Below are positions 26,101-33,256 of a stretch of DNA of 45,871 nt, in pieces. The notes beneath the pieces are model-generated. The model ran no database searches and was not told where the DNA came from. It worked only from the letters and a program-made list of their open reading frames with translations. Source of the stretch: Xanthomarina sp035306605 (GTDB lineage: Bacteria > Bacteroidota > Bacteroidia > Flavobacteriales > Flavobacteriaceae); NCBI GenBank assembly GCA_035306605.1, contig DATGNR010000067.1; one strand, written 5' to 3'. The number at the start of each line of letters is the position of its first letter. The stretch's first letter is position 1. The position numbers and the translations under genes were made by a program.

Positions 26101-26136
26101 AAGTATGATTGTTAAGATGGCTATATAGTTTTTCAT
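20119..26136 (-). CDS. Alpha-2-macroglobulin-like protein with thioester motif
   Basis: 2005 residues from the ATG at 26136 (MKNYIAILTIILFAQFSQAQ, a signal peptide with no lipobox); a frame start at 26178 adds a non-signal leader. Residues ~25-560 are a helical, charged region with no domain I can name. The MG2 hallmark FTDRSIYRPGQIVYFKG is near residue 590, further beta domains follow, and a disordered acidic Pro/Ser segment (PDPPSPESPSEG) near 1200 could be a bait-like region. The A2M block TAFFFPQLQTDEKG is near 1235. The thioester motif is CNEQ (Cys1463, Gln1466), followed by an alpha/alpha toroid. Family members trap attacking proteases in the envelope. No pbpC partner is adjacent, unlike the E. 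coli YfhM arrangement. It is presumably periplasmic. Confidence 0.92.
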   Translation of the reverse strand: MKNYIAILTIILFAQFSQAQDKQFEKLWKQVEILDSDNFPKSALKVVEQIEALAIKENNKPQQIKSLLFKSKYALILEEEAQLKIVNDFKTAISKNEAPIKNVLENMLATIYWQYFQENRYTFYNRTKLEDKTIATDFRTWDLQTIFNEIQLHYSNSLKNSALLQKEDLSRYSAILLEQKNSKLFRPTLFDLLAHNALSFYETTENSITKPAYKFQIDNEVYLGDAKSFSNLKIEAQDSTSLELHALKVYQELILFHLKENNLEALADVNILRYNFVKEHATFQNKDHLLIQAYKSEIEQVKSHEISGLYNFEIATIYYQKGLDYRTLINEENRWKIKEAAQLCDSIIKEFPKSRAAEKSQILLNQIQQESLSIVAENYLPIQQDSKILVTYKNLNTLDFSIYTISEKQFKSFNEIYKTQEKLDFINKLKADNSWKSNLKNELDFQEHSTELLVPKLDNGRYLIVAKTNLENNIFAYTTLQVTNIGVVEKTGHDKQVYQFINRNTGEPLSNLEVKFHYIKNYKNTENNKTYTTNYLGEIELIKGDFNWSNITIEATCSEEKAYFGYYYLNKKYEPREVQEQYRGFVFTDRSIYRPGQIVYFKGIALRSEKDQKSSVLPKTTLNAILYNVNNEELKRLKLVTNEFGSVSGEFILPNSGLTGQNSIKLESNSNNVALRATNYFSVEEYKRPKFEAKFNPITDSYKINDSVTIKGHALAYAGSNITNAKVIYRVHRKVQFPRWYYWFRPAYFSEPQEIIHGENTTNDKGEFEITFKAIPDTSVDKDNLPIFNYEVIADVTDLNGETRSATTVVNVGYHALTATVTTKESLNKLGKDHKLHIDTKNLNGEFIPAEGNIKIYKLQAPNFVLRPRPWSAPKYQLLSETEFKNKFPYEAYNNEDNATNWKKGELVFEKSFNTEKSKELELGNIKKWDSGQYIIELESKDKFGQEVKDQTRTVLFSHTDKTLADKQLFSISTNKDNYDINDTVELTLGSAAEKLTVTVEIEKNKRIVNTYIIKLNNNKETLKIPVSKEDLGGFAVHYSYAYQNSFSSETKSISIPYPKSDLEIETKTFRDKLEPGQDETWSFKIKGPKGEQVSAELLASMYDMSLDQFRTHNWSFNPIQASVYYSNYNRNARNSFSTENFRTENFRIRNNRYFPQTNYDQLNWFGLYFGYGYPELMLRSKTEGMAHSMNRVEDSMLEIAVDEESSITIPDPPSPESPSEGKENFSEIKVRTNLQETAFFFPQLQTDEKGHVSFSFTSPEALTKWKLQLLAHTKNLESTITSLEAVTQKDLMVIPNTPRFLRQGDEITISTKIANLTENELSGQAILQLFDATNGKAIDTALNNTNNIQTFTVDGEGNTEVSWNLSIPDNIAAVQYKIIAKAGSYSDGEQNALPVLSNRILVTETLPMWVRSNQTRTFTLDKLKTNRSTTLKHHKLSLEITSNPAWYAVQALPYLMEYPYDCNEQIFSRYYSNSLASYIANSNPRIKEVFKQWASTDALLSNLEKNQELKSILIEETPWLRDAQNETEQKKRIALLFDLNKMTSELERNIRKLEQNQMSNGAWAWFQGGKPNRYITQHIISGFGHLNKLQVTSNNSENSIITKAMAYLDQEFVQEYKNITKYNSKADLNLNHLSYTQLHYLYMRSFFPDLKKSKEVESIIRYYQSQIQKYWTSQSLYSKGLMALISHRQQDKTTASKILKSLKENSISNDELGMYWKENTSSWYWYQAPIETQALMIEAFSEIEKDVETIDNLKIWLLKNKQTNSWKTTKATTEAVYALLLQGSDWLSVTDMVDVVIGGNKIEPTSLEDVKVEAGTGYYKTSWTGSNIKPDMADVSLSKKGEGIAWGSLYWQYFEDLDKISSAETPLTLKKKLFLKTNTDLGEEISEITENTKLNIGDIIRVRIELSSNRDMEFLHMKDMRASGLEPLNVLSQYKWQDGLGYYQSTKDAATNFFFDYLPKGIYVFEYDLRISNAGNMSNGITTIQSMYAPEFSSHSEGVRISVD

Positions 26137-26249
26137 GAGAAAATATTTGTGATAGGATATACTCAAATTACGTTCCAAAAAAATGGATGAACTAGAAAAG
26201 TGATATCGCTTGTGTGAAAATACTCATTTTTTTAATGGTATATAAACAT

Positions 26250-26257
26250 TACTTTTG
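26250..26257 (+). promoter_or_regulatory. TPR gene promoter -7 box
   Basis: TACTTTTG is a full TAnnTTTG match, 18 bases before the ATG at 26276. The final TTG of the box is the false start of a longer frame. Confidence 0.55.
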
Positions 26258-26275
26258 TTATTAGCTCTCAACTAT

Positions 26276-27229
26276 ATGAAGATTTTAGTTTTATTTTTAT
26301 TGATTCCGTTCTTGGGCTTCTCACAGACTTCCTACCCTGATTTAGAATTCTTATTGGAACAGAAAAACTATAAAAAAGTTGAACAATTGGCAGGGGTTAT
26401 CGTTGCTAATAATTCAACGGATATAAAAGCCATTGAATTATTGGGAGATGCCTTTAGTTACCAAAAAAAATGGGATGAAGCCATTGTACAATATAAAAAA
26501 CTAACCAAGTTAAAACCTGAAGTAGCAAACTATCATTATAAATACGGTGGCGCCTTAGGTATGAAGGCGCTGTCGGTTAATAAACTTACGGCATTAACTT
26601 ATTTAAGCGATATTAAAACAGCTTTTTTAATGGCTGCCCAATTAGATAAAACTCATATTGAAACCCGATGGGCTTTGGTGGAGTTGTATATGCAATTACC
26701 AGGCATAGTGGGTGGAAGTCAAAGCACGTCGTTGAAGTATGCCAATGAGTTAGAACAACTCTCCAAAGTAGATGGGTATTTGTCTAAAGGATATATTTTT
26801 GAATATGCTGACGAGCCAGAATTAGCAGAACTGTATTATAAGAAAGCCATCCAAACAGGAGGATCTATTACATGTTATACCAAATTAAGTGAATTTTACG
26901 AAAAGCAGAAGCAACCAGAGAAAGCTATTTTAAATATAGAAGAAGCACAAACAAAATTACAGCGTAATGCTTTACATTATCAATTAGGAAAAGTGTCTGC
27001 TGAATATAATGTCCAATTGAAAAAGGGTGAAGCTTGTTTAAAAAGCTATATAAAGAATTATGCTCCTGAAGATGGCGTTCCAATAGCGTGGGCTAATTAC
27101 AGGTTGGCACAAATTTATAGTCATAAAAACAATAAAAGTGAGGCTTTGAAGTATATTGATTTAGCAATAAATGAACTTCCAAAGATTAAGGTGTTTCAAG
27201 AGGAAAAGCGTGCTATCCTGAAACTTTAA
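26276..27229 (+). CDS. Exported TPR-repeat protein
   Basis: 317 residues from the ATG at 26276; the frame could begin with a TTG at 26255, but that is inside the promoter box. Signal peptide MKILVLFLLIPFLGFSQ. Helix pairs of TPR type run from about residue 20 to the end, for example AIELLGDAFSYQKKWDEAIVQYKKL and PELAELYYKKAIQTG, closing with AWANYRLAQIYSHKNNKSEALKYIDLA. TPRs mediate protein contacts; the partner is unknown. It is divergent from the A2M gene and shares its intergenic region (about 140 bases), so a joint role is conceivable but unproven. Confidence 0.85.
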   Translation: MKILVLFLLIPFLGFSQTSYPDLEFLLEQKNYKKVEQLAGVIVANNSTDIKAIELLGDAFSYQKKWDEAIVQYKKLTKLKPEVANYHYKYGGALGMKALSVNKLTALTYLSDIKTAFLMAAQLDKTHIETRWALVELYMQLPGIVGGSQSTSLKYANELEQLSKVDGYLSKGYIFEYADEPELAELYYKKAIQTGGSITCYTKLSEFYEKQKQPEKAILNIEEAQTKLQRNALHYQLGKVSAEYNVQLKKGEACLKSYIKNYAPEDGVPIAWANYRLAQIYSHKNNKSEALKYIDLAINELPKIKVFQEEKRAILKL

Positions 27230-27348
27230 TTTCTTAGACAAGGTTGTTATAAAAAATCGGTGTTTTTATTGCGGAACTTTTAATTAAGGATTTTAGCAAT
27301 CTAGCTAAACATCGAGCAAAATTATTCGCAAGTTTCTCTCAAAAAAAG

Positions 27349-27356
27349 TATCTTTG
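27349..27356 (+). promoter_or_regulatory. mpl: mpl promoter -7 box
   Basis: TATCTTTG is a full TAnnTTTG match, 21 bases before the ATG at 27378. Its TTG is the false start of a longer frame. Confidence 0.55.
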
Positions 27357-27377
27357 AAACCACTACAAAATACAACC

Positions 27378-28733
27378 ATGAACGTACATTTTATAGCTAT
27401 TGGTGGTTCCGCCATGCACAATTTGGCCTTAGCCCTACATAACAAAGGATATCAAGTAACAGGAAGTGACGACACTATTTTTGAACCTTCTAAATCTAGA
27501 TTAGAAGCCAAAGGGTTGTTACCAAAAGCTTACGGTTGGTTTCCTGAAAAAATAACTAGCACACTAGATGCTATTGTTTTAGGGATGCATGCAAAGGCAG
27601 ATAATCCGGAACTTTTAAAAGCTCAGGAATTGGGACTTAAAATTTATAGCTACCCCGAATTTTTGTACGAACAATCCAAGAACAAAACACGTGTGGTTAT
27701 TGGTGGTAGTCATGGGAAAACCACCATTACTTCTATGATTCTTCATGTCATGCATTATCATAATCGCGATGTTGATTATATGGTTGGGGCACAATTAGAA
27801 GGTTTTGATGTTATGGTAAAACTAACAGAGGAAAATGACTTTATGGTTCTTGAAGGGGATGAGTATTTGAGCTCGCCTATAGATAGACGACCAAAATTTC
27901 ATCTTTACAAACCAAATATTGCTTTGTTGAGTGGAATTGCTTGGGATCATATTAACGTGTTCCCAACTTATGAGAATTATTTAGAGCAATTCAGCATTTT
28001 CGTGGATAGTATCGTAAAAGGAGGTAGTATCACCTATAACGAAGAAGACCTAGAAGTTGTAAAAGTAGTTGAAGCTAGTGAAAATACTATTAGAAAACTG
28101 CCATATCAAACCCCAGAATATACGGTTGAAAATGGACAAACTCTATTGGAAACTCCCGAAGGACCTTTGCCTATTGAAGTTTTTGGGAAACACAACCTAA
28201 ACAACTTAGCGGGAGCAAAGTGGATTTGCCAACATATGGGAATAGACGAAGACGATTTCTATGAGGCTATTGCCACTTTTAAAGGAGCTAGTAAGCGATT
28301 GGAAAAAATTTCAGAAACTAAAAATAGTGTTGCTTATAAAGATTTTGCTCACTCACCTTCAAAAGTTCAAGCTACTACTCAAGCTGTAAAAGAGCAATAC
28401 GTGGATAGAACTTTAGTAGCTTGTTTAGAATTACATACGTATAGCAGTTTAAATGCAGAGTTTTTAAAAGAATATAAGGGAACTATGGATGCAGCTGATG
28501 TTGCCGTAGTTTTTTATTCACCACATGCGGTAGAAATTAAAAAATTAGAGGAAGTTACACACGAGCAAATTGCTAAAGCTTTCGATCGTGACGATCTAAT
28601 TATTTATACAAATCCAAACGACTTTAAAAACTTTTTGTTTTCGCAAAACTTTAAAAACAAAACTTTGTTGCTTATGAGTTCAGGTAATTATGGCGGCTTA
28701 GATTTTGATGAAGTTAAGGGATTAATTGAGTAA
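27378..28733 (+). CDS. mpl: Mur ligase family, UDP-MurNAc:tripeptide ligase (Mpl type)
   Basis: 451 residues from the ATG at 27378 (MNVHFIAIGGSAMHNLALAL). The frame extends to a TTG at 27354, which belongs to the promoter. N-terminal Rossmann domain with HFIAIGGSAMHN; ATP loop IGGSHGKTTITS (108-119); FMVLEGDEYLSSPID and LSGIAWDHINVFPTYENY are Mur-ligase middle motifs; KRLEKI and DFAHSP mark the C-terminal domain. The order matches Mpl, which reattaches L-Ala-gamma-D-Glu-mDAP to UDP-MurNAc in peptidoglycan recycling. MurC is the alternative, but the GSAMHN start and length favour Mpl. It acts in the cytoplasm. Confidence 0.85.
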   Translation: MNVHFIAIGGSAMHNLALALHNKGYQVTGSDDTIFEPSKSRLEAKGLLPKAYGWFPEKITSTLDAIVLGMHAKADNPELLKAQELGLKIYSYPEFLYEQSKNKTRVVIGGSHGKTTITSMILHVMHYHNRDVDYMVGAQLEGFDVMVKLTEENDFMVLEGDEYLSSPIDRRPKFHLYKPNIALLSGIAWDHINVFPTYENYLEQFSIFVDSIVKGGSITYNEEDLEVVKVVEASENTIRKLPYQTPEYTVENGQTLLETPEGPLPIEVFGKHNLNNLAGAKWICQHMGIDEDDFYEAIATFKGASKRLEKISETKNSVAYKDFAHSPSKVQATTQAVKEQYVDRTLVACLELHTYSSLNAEFLKEYKGTMDAADVAVVFYSPHAVEIKKLEEVTHEQIAKAFDRDDLIIYTNPNDFKNFLFSQNFKNKTLLLMSSGNYGGLDFDEVKGLIE

Positions 28734-28801
28734 TGCTCATCCCTTATTCAAACATTTAGATAATAGTTTACATATTGTAGTAATCGGCAGACAACATTGC
28801 C

Positions 28802-28809
28802 TATCTTTT
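28802..28809 (+). promoter_or_regulatory. Weak candidate -7 box and hairpin before the methyltransferase gene
   Basis: TATCTTTT matches TAnnTTTG except at the final base. It overlaps a small hairpin (cttttc 28805-28810 with gaaaag 28817-28822) that ends six bases before the ATG at 28829. The hairpin may be chance in AT-rich DNA. Confidence 0.2.
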
Positions 28810-28828
28810 CGAAAAAGAAAAGCAATTA

Positions 28829-29896
28829 ATGATGACAAACATAAAAGTAAATAAGCCGGAGCCACTTTTGTTTGATGAAAAAGTAAAATCGTATAAAAAT
28901 GGCGACAATGTTTCATTTGTTTTTAAAGTATTAGAAGCAGGAAACTATATTTTAATTGAAGATTTTTATCATAGTGGATTAGAACTTCTTCAGGAGCTAC
29001 ATAAGTATCTAAGTAAAAAGTTACCAAACAAAACGTTTCAAGAGCAACGAGAATATCGGCAGCAATACCACAGATTATCCAATTTAATTTTATTGGAAGT
29101 TGTTGATTATAAGTTGGTTGTTAAAAAGTCGCCTAGTATTGGTTGGTTGCAAAAACTATATCCAGAAAATAAAGAGTTTTTGTTGTCATTCCCTCAAATT
29201 CAAGGATTAAACAGTTCTTGGCAGTGGTATCAAAAAGGAGTTCATATTCCTGTATTGAGAAATAAAATACATCCATACTATGGAACCTATTTTCCTACCC
29301 GTTTTGAACACCTAGAACTTTTCGATAATTGGCTGAACCGTTACCAAGGTTCTAAAAAGTCAGCATTAGATATTGGAGTAGGATGTGGAGTTTTATCTTT
29401 TCAAATTCTAAAGCACGGTTTCCAAAAAGTATATGGAACGGATATAAACCCTAACGCCATTATTGGATTAACAGACTTTATTGAAAACACAAAATTATCA
29501 AGAAAGATTGAATTGGATTTTGGTCACCTTTTTGGTAAGTGGAAAAATCAGACTGAACTCATAGTTTTTAATCCACCTTGGTTGTCTGAATCCCGAGACC
29601 TAGATAGAATGGATAAAGCTATTTACTATAACAATACTCTTTTTCCAGATTTTTTCGAAGGAGCCAAGCAAAGACTTTTGCCGAATGGTAAGCTCGTTCT
29701 ATTATTTTCAAATCTAGCTCAAATTACAGATCAGGCAGCCGAGCATCCAATAGAAAAGGAATTAGCCCATGGAGGAAGGTTTCTATTAGAAACTTATCTG
29801 AAAAAATCAGTAAAATCGGCTTCTAAACTTACCAAACGAGATCAATATTGGAGGGCCAAGGAAGAGGTTGAACTTTGGGTGCTTATAAACAAGTAG
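28829..29896 (+). CDS. Class I methyltransferase with NPPW motif
   Basis: 355 residues; ATG codons at 28829 and 28832 are both possible. The N-terminal ~135 residues are not recognisable. Then comes KGVHIPVLRNKIHPYYGTYFPTR (~136-158, ending in PTR as in RsmC/PrmC-like enzymes), motif I LDIGVGCG (180-187), GTDINPNAI, and NPPW (248-251), the amino-methylating signature. Enzymes with NPPY/W methylate exocyclic amino groups of DNA/RNA bases or a glutamine side chain. Target unknown; rRNA or a translation factor is the most likely class. It is in the same orientation as mpl, 95 bases downstream. Confidence 0.75.
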   Translation: MMTNIKVNKPEPLLFDEKVKSYKNGDNVSFVFKVLEAGNYILIEDFYHSGLELLQELHKYLSKKLPNKTFQEQREYRQQYHRLSNLILLEVVDYKLVVKKSPSIGWLQKLYPENKEFLLSFPQIQGLNSSWQWYQKGVHIPVLRNKIHPYYGTYFPTRFEHLELFDNWLNRYQGSKKSALDIGVGCGVLSFQILKHGFQKVYGTDINPNAIIGLTDFIENTKLSRKIELDFGHLFGKWKNQTELIVFNPPWLSESRDLDRMDKAIYYNNTLFPDFFEGAKQRLLPNGKLVLLFSNLAQITDQAAEHPIEKELAHGGRFLLETYLKKSVKSASKLTKRDQYWRAKEEVELWVLINK

Positions 29897-29919
29897 TTTT
29901 TCTAGTAGTTGCTTAAAAT

Positions 29920-30372
29920 TTAAACGCCAAACTGAGTTAAATGATGATCTAGATGTTTGTACTGCATTTTTCCCCATTGATCGGTATTGAATTTTCCGAA
30001 TAGTGGATGTAGAGGCCAATTAGTATTATCCTGTTTTTTAGAGAACTCATTGAGGGCGTCAATCAATTTGCTTTTTTCAATGGTAAATTCTTTTGTGTCT
30101 GCTATTCTAAACTCCCTAACCGTTCCCAAATTTTTCTGCCAAGGTTTATCGTTATACATTAATGGCTTAAATAGCTTAAACATGAGTTTTTTGGGAAAAC
30201 TAATTTTCGTGTTTAATTGTAAATTCCCGTTAGCTACTTCTAAGGGTTTTTGGCAATGAGCTAACATTTGGTTTACATTCATTTTTCCCCATTTGGCTTG
30301 TGATTTTTCATTCAGATTATTAATTCTAGTTAATATATATTCTTGACTTTCAGTATTAAACAGTGAGTTCAT
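29920..30372 (-). CDS. DUF1569 (DinB-like fold) protein
   Basis: 150 residues, no signal peptide. WGKMNVNQMLAHC (~28-40), PLHPLFGKFNTDQWGKMQYKHLDHH and LTQFGV at the end match DUF1569. The His residues (His38, and the HLDHH cluster near the C-terminus) fit the metal site of the DinB/YfiT helical-bundle superfamily. Enzymatic role unknown. It converges with the methyltransferase (23-base gap) and is divergent from radC (48 bases), with no obvious promoter box. Confidence 0.82.
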   Translation of the reverse strand: MNSLFNTESQEYILTRINNLNEKSQAKWGKMNVNQMLAHCQKPLEVANGNLQLNTKISFPKKLMFKLFKPLMYNDKPWQKNLGTVREFRIADTKEFTIEKSKLIDALNEFSKKQDNTNWPLHPLFGKFNTDQWGKMQYKHLDHHLTQFGV

Positions 30373-30420
30373 AATTGTATTTTTTTTGCTTCTGTAAATT
30401 ACAATAATTATATTTACTAG

Positions 30421-31119
30421 ATGCAGGGGAAATCAACAACATTTACTATTAAAAACTGGAACCAAAACGACCAGCCACGAGAAAAACTTCGCGACAAAGG
30501 CAAAGCTAGCTTAAGTGATGCGGAGTTGGTGGCCATACTTATTGGGTCTGGAAATAAAAATGAAAGTGCAGTCGATTTAAGCAAGCGCATTCTAGCTAGT
30601 GTTGATAATAATCTCAATGCATTGGGTAAACTCTCATTGAAACAGTTAATGGAATTTAAAGGCATTGGAGAGGCTAAATCAATTACAATTGCAGCGGCTT
30701 TGGAGTTAGGTAGAAGAAGAGGAGGAGAGGAGGTTTTAGAGAAAAAGAAAATAACTTCTAGCCAATCAGTGTTTCAAATTATGCAGCCTATTTTAGGAGA
30801 GTTGCCTCACGAGGAATTCTGGATTCTGTACTTAAATAATTCCAATAAAATTATTCAAAAAAATCAATTAAGCAAAGGTGGAATTACCGGCACTTTAGTT
30901 GATGTTCGTTTGGTACTTAAAAATGCTTTGGAAGTTGGAGCAGTTGGATTAATTTTGGTTCATAACCACCCCTCTGGTACCTTAAAACCTAGTGAAGCCG
31001 ACAAACAAATTACTGTGAAGTTAAAACTAGCTGGAGAAAGTTTGGATATTAAAGTGCTTGACCACGTTATCATAACCGAAAAAGCCTACTTTAGCTTTGC
31101 TGATGAGGGTTTTCTTTAG
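30421..31119 (+). CDS. radC: RadC-family JAB/MPN domain protein
   Basis: 232 residues. N-terminal helix-hairpin-helix (LKQLMEFKGIGEAKSITI, ~73-90) and the C-terminal JAB metalloprotease-like domain with the RadC motif HNHPSGTLKPSEAD (His181, His183, Asp194). Despite the name, a role in DNA repair has not been confirmed for the family, and it is often found in genomic islands; here it sits among housekeeping genes. It is chromosomal full-length RadC, not a short plasmid version. It starts at ATG 30421 (MQGKSTTFTIKNW). Confidence 0.9.
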   Translation: MQGKSTTFTIKNWNQNDQPREKLRDKGKASLSDAELVAILIGSGNKNESAVDLSKRILASVDNNLNALGKLSLKQLMEFKGIGEAKSITIAAALELGRRRGGEEVLEKKKITSSQSVFQIMQPILGELPHEEFWILYLNNSNKIIQKNQLSKGGITGTLVDVRLVLKNALEVGAVGLILVHNHPSGTLKPSEADKQITVKLKLAGESLDIKVLDHVIITEKAYFSFADEGFL

Positions 31120-31148
31120 CTGTGAATTCATAGTATAATTTCAAAAAG

Positions 31149-31206
31149 TATGTTGATTGAGTTTTAACTTATGTTTTTGAGTTTAATCTGTCTTTCGGTC
31201 AACATA
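31149..31206. repeat. 8-bp inverted repeat upstream of the deacetylase-like gene
   Basis: tatgttga (31149-31156) and tcaacata (31199-31206) are exact inverted copies 42 bases apart, just before the TAAATTTG box at 31213. It could be two regulator half-sites or a stem; chance is possible. Confidence 0.2.
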
Positions 31207-31212
31207 AAATCT

Positions 31213-31220
31213 TAAATTTG
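31213..31220 (+). promoter_or_regulatory. Promoter -7 box of the 31237-34111 gene run
   Basis: TAAATTTG is a full TAnnTTTG match, 16 bases before the ATG at 31237. No -33 TTG is obvious. Confidence 0.45.
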
Positions 31221-31236
31221 GAATCTATATTCATCT

Positions 31237-32547
31237 ATGTTATTAGTTTATACGCATAAAATATCACCTCGATTAAAATATTCCTTTAAACAGATATTTA
31301 CAAGAATATTAGGGATTCCGGTTAATTTCACTACTACTGTCGAGGAGTTTATAGCTCATGATAGTCTAAAAATGTCGTACGCTAGACAACCTTTAAGTAA
31401 CGAGATTTTTGTGAGGAGTCATGAAATTTTATTTGAACAAGGAATTTCTGATGTTGACATTCATGTACAAGATTGGGAGGAGACCAAATGTTTTTTTTAC
31501 ACGGGTGAAAAAAGCGCCATTCCTTTTGATATTTTTTCGGCAGCTTTTTATTTGTTAAGTCGCTATGAAGAGTATCTGCCACATGTAAAAGATCAATTTG
31601 GCCGTTTTACTGCCAATGAAAGTTTGAGTTTAAAGCATGGATTTCTACATCAACCTGTAGTTGATATTTGGGCTTATAAATTTAGAAAAGTCTTTGAGCA
31701 AAACTATCCAGATTTTCAGTTCCCTGAAAGACGGTATTCCATAAAACCAATTATTGATGTGCCTTCAGCCTATAATTTCAAGTTAAAAGGAATTATAAGA
31801 ACTTTTGGAGGTACAGTAAAAGACCTATTTACGTTTAATTTTAAAAGACTATACTATAGGTATATGGTTCTTTTTGGCTTAAAGAGAGATACTTATGACA
31901 CTTTTAAATACATTATAAACAAACAAAAACACAGCAATTATAAGTTTTTATTTTTCTTTTTAATAGGTGATTATTCTACTTATGATAAGGGCATAGATCC
32001 TCAAAAAAAGAATTTTGTAACCTTAATCAAACAAGTAGCAGATTATTGTCGCGTTGGATTGAAAGTTTCCTATTTTGCCTTAGAAGATGTTAGCATGCTA
32101 AAGCGTGAAAAATCACGTATGGAAGCTATTTTGAATAGTTCTTTAACAGCTTCTAGGCAGTCATTTTCTAAACTTAACTTGCCAGAATCTTATAGAAATT
32201 TAGTTGAGGTTGAGGTTTTAGAAGATTATACCATGGGCTATGTTAATCACGCCGGTTTTAGGGCAGGTACTTGCACCCCATTTTTCTTTTACGATTTAGA
32301 TTACGAATTGCAAACTCCATTAAAAATTACCTCGTACCATTTACTCGATTATTCCTTGTTGAAAATACATTCACTTTTAGACAAGAAAAAGGCTTTAAAC
32401 GAGTTAATTAACGAAGTGAAAAAGGTGAATGGTGAATTTGTTCCTGTGTTTCATAACTATACTTTTAGCGATGTAGATAGATGGAGAGGTTATAAAGAAT
32501 TGTTTAATATTATTTTAGATTCAGCAGATGAAAATAAACGGAATTAA
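31237..32547 (+). CDS. Polysaccharide-deacetylase-like protein (DUF7033 type)
   Basis: 436 residues, no signal peptide. The N-terminal part is the unassigned domain that precedes deacetylase cores in Bacteroidota. The core shows IPFDIFSAAFYLLSRYEEY (residues ~89-107), GFRAGTCTPFFFYDLD (~345-360) and the closing VPVFHNYTFSD. The first metal motif, often DID in relatives, reads IIDVPSAYNF here, so the second Asp appears replaced by Pro. It may be inactive or use other ligands; this comparison is from memory of the family and should be checked. It may act on cell-surface glycans. Its 3' end overlaps the YjjG-like gene by 20 bases. Confidence 0.72.
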   Translation: MLLVYTHKISPRLKYSFKQIFTRILGIPVNFTTTVEEFIAHDSLKMSYARQPLSNEIFVRSHEILFEQGISDVDIHVQDWEETKCFFYTGEKSAIPFDIFSAAFYLLSRYEEYLPHVKDQFGRFTANESLSLKHGFLHQPVVDIWAYKFRKVFEQNYPDFQFPERRYSIKPIIDVPSAYNFKLKGIIRTFGGTVKDLFTFNFKRLYYRYMVLFGLKRDTYDTFKYIINKQKHSNYKFLFFFLIGDYSTYDKGIDPQKKNFVTLIKQVADYCRVGLKVSYFALEDVSMLKREKSRMEAILNSSLTASRQSFSKLNLPESYRNLVEVEVLEDYTMGYVNHAGFRAGTCTPFFFYDLDYELQTPLKITSYHLLDYSLLKIHSLLDKKKALNELINEVKKVNGEFVPVFHNYTFSDVDRWRGYKELFNIILDSADENKRN

Positions 32548-33217
32548 GGATGTTTTTTTCGATTTAGATCATACCCTTTGGGATTTTGATAAAAACTCAG
32601 CGTTAACATTCGATAAAATATTTAAAATCCACAACGTGACTTTAAATTTGGAAGAATTTTTAAAGCACTACGAGCCTATTAATATGGAATATTGGAAACT
32701 TTACAGAGAGGGTAAAATAGACAAAGAATCCTTACGCTATAATAGATTGGACGATACTTTTAAAAGAATTTCCTTTCAAGCAAATAGTACTTTAATCAAT
32801 AAACTGTCTGATGATTATATTGCATATTTAAGTTCATTTAATCATTTGTTTTCAGATGCCGTAGATGTCCTAAGGTATTTACAACCTAATTATCAACTTC
32901 ATATTATTACCAATGGGTTTCAAGAAGCACAAAAAAGTAAGCTAAGGAATTCGAATATTCATCATTTTTTTAAATCGGTTACGGATTCAGAGGAAGTAGG
33001 TGTTAAAAAACCAGACCCAAAGATTTTTAGTCATGCCCTAAGTAAAGTAAATGCTACTCCAGAAACTAGTATTATGATTGGAGATAATATAGAGGCAGAT
33101 ATTGAAGGAGCTATTAATTTTGGCATGGAAGCTATTCATTTTAATTATTTAAAAACCACAGTAAATCAACCTGTAAAACAGATAAACAATTTAATTGAAT
33201 TAAAATTATTTTTATAA
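32528..33217 (+). CDS. HAD-family nucleotidase (YjjG type)
   Basis: 229 residues. HAD motif I is FFDLDHTLWDFD (Asp12 nucleophile, Asp14), motif II is IITNGF (~residue 137), motif III Lys is in VGVKKPDPKIF, and motif IV is MIGDNIEADI. The cap inserted after motif I is helical (C1 type). YjjG-type enzymes dephosphorylate non-canonical nucleoside monophosphates. The HTLWDFD wording after motif I is typical of the group. It overlaps the preceding gene and lies three bases from the next frame, so it is translationally coupled. Confidence 0.86.
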   Translation: MKINGIKDVFFDLDHTLWDFDKNSALTFDKIFKIHNVTLNLEEFLKHYEPINMEYWKLYREGKIDKESLRYNRLDDTFKRISFQANSTLINKLSDDYIAYLSSFNHLFSDAVDVLRYLQPNYQLHIITNGFQEAQKSKLRNSNIHHFFKSVTDSEEVGVKKPDPKIFSHALSKVNATPETSIMIGDNIEADIEGAINFGMEAIHFNYLKTTVNQPVKQINNLIELKLFL

Positions 33218-33256
33218 ATTATGTTTATGTTTACACGAATTAAAAAGTCACTCAAC

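Noticed and set aside
30421..31119. radC as a sign of a mobile island or defence locus
   Set aside because: The neighbours are housekeeping genes and base composition does not change; no integrase, att repeats or tRNA are visible.
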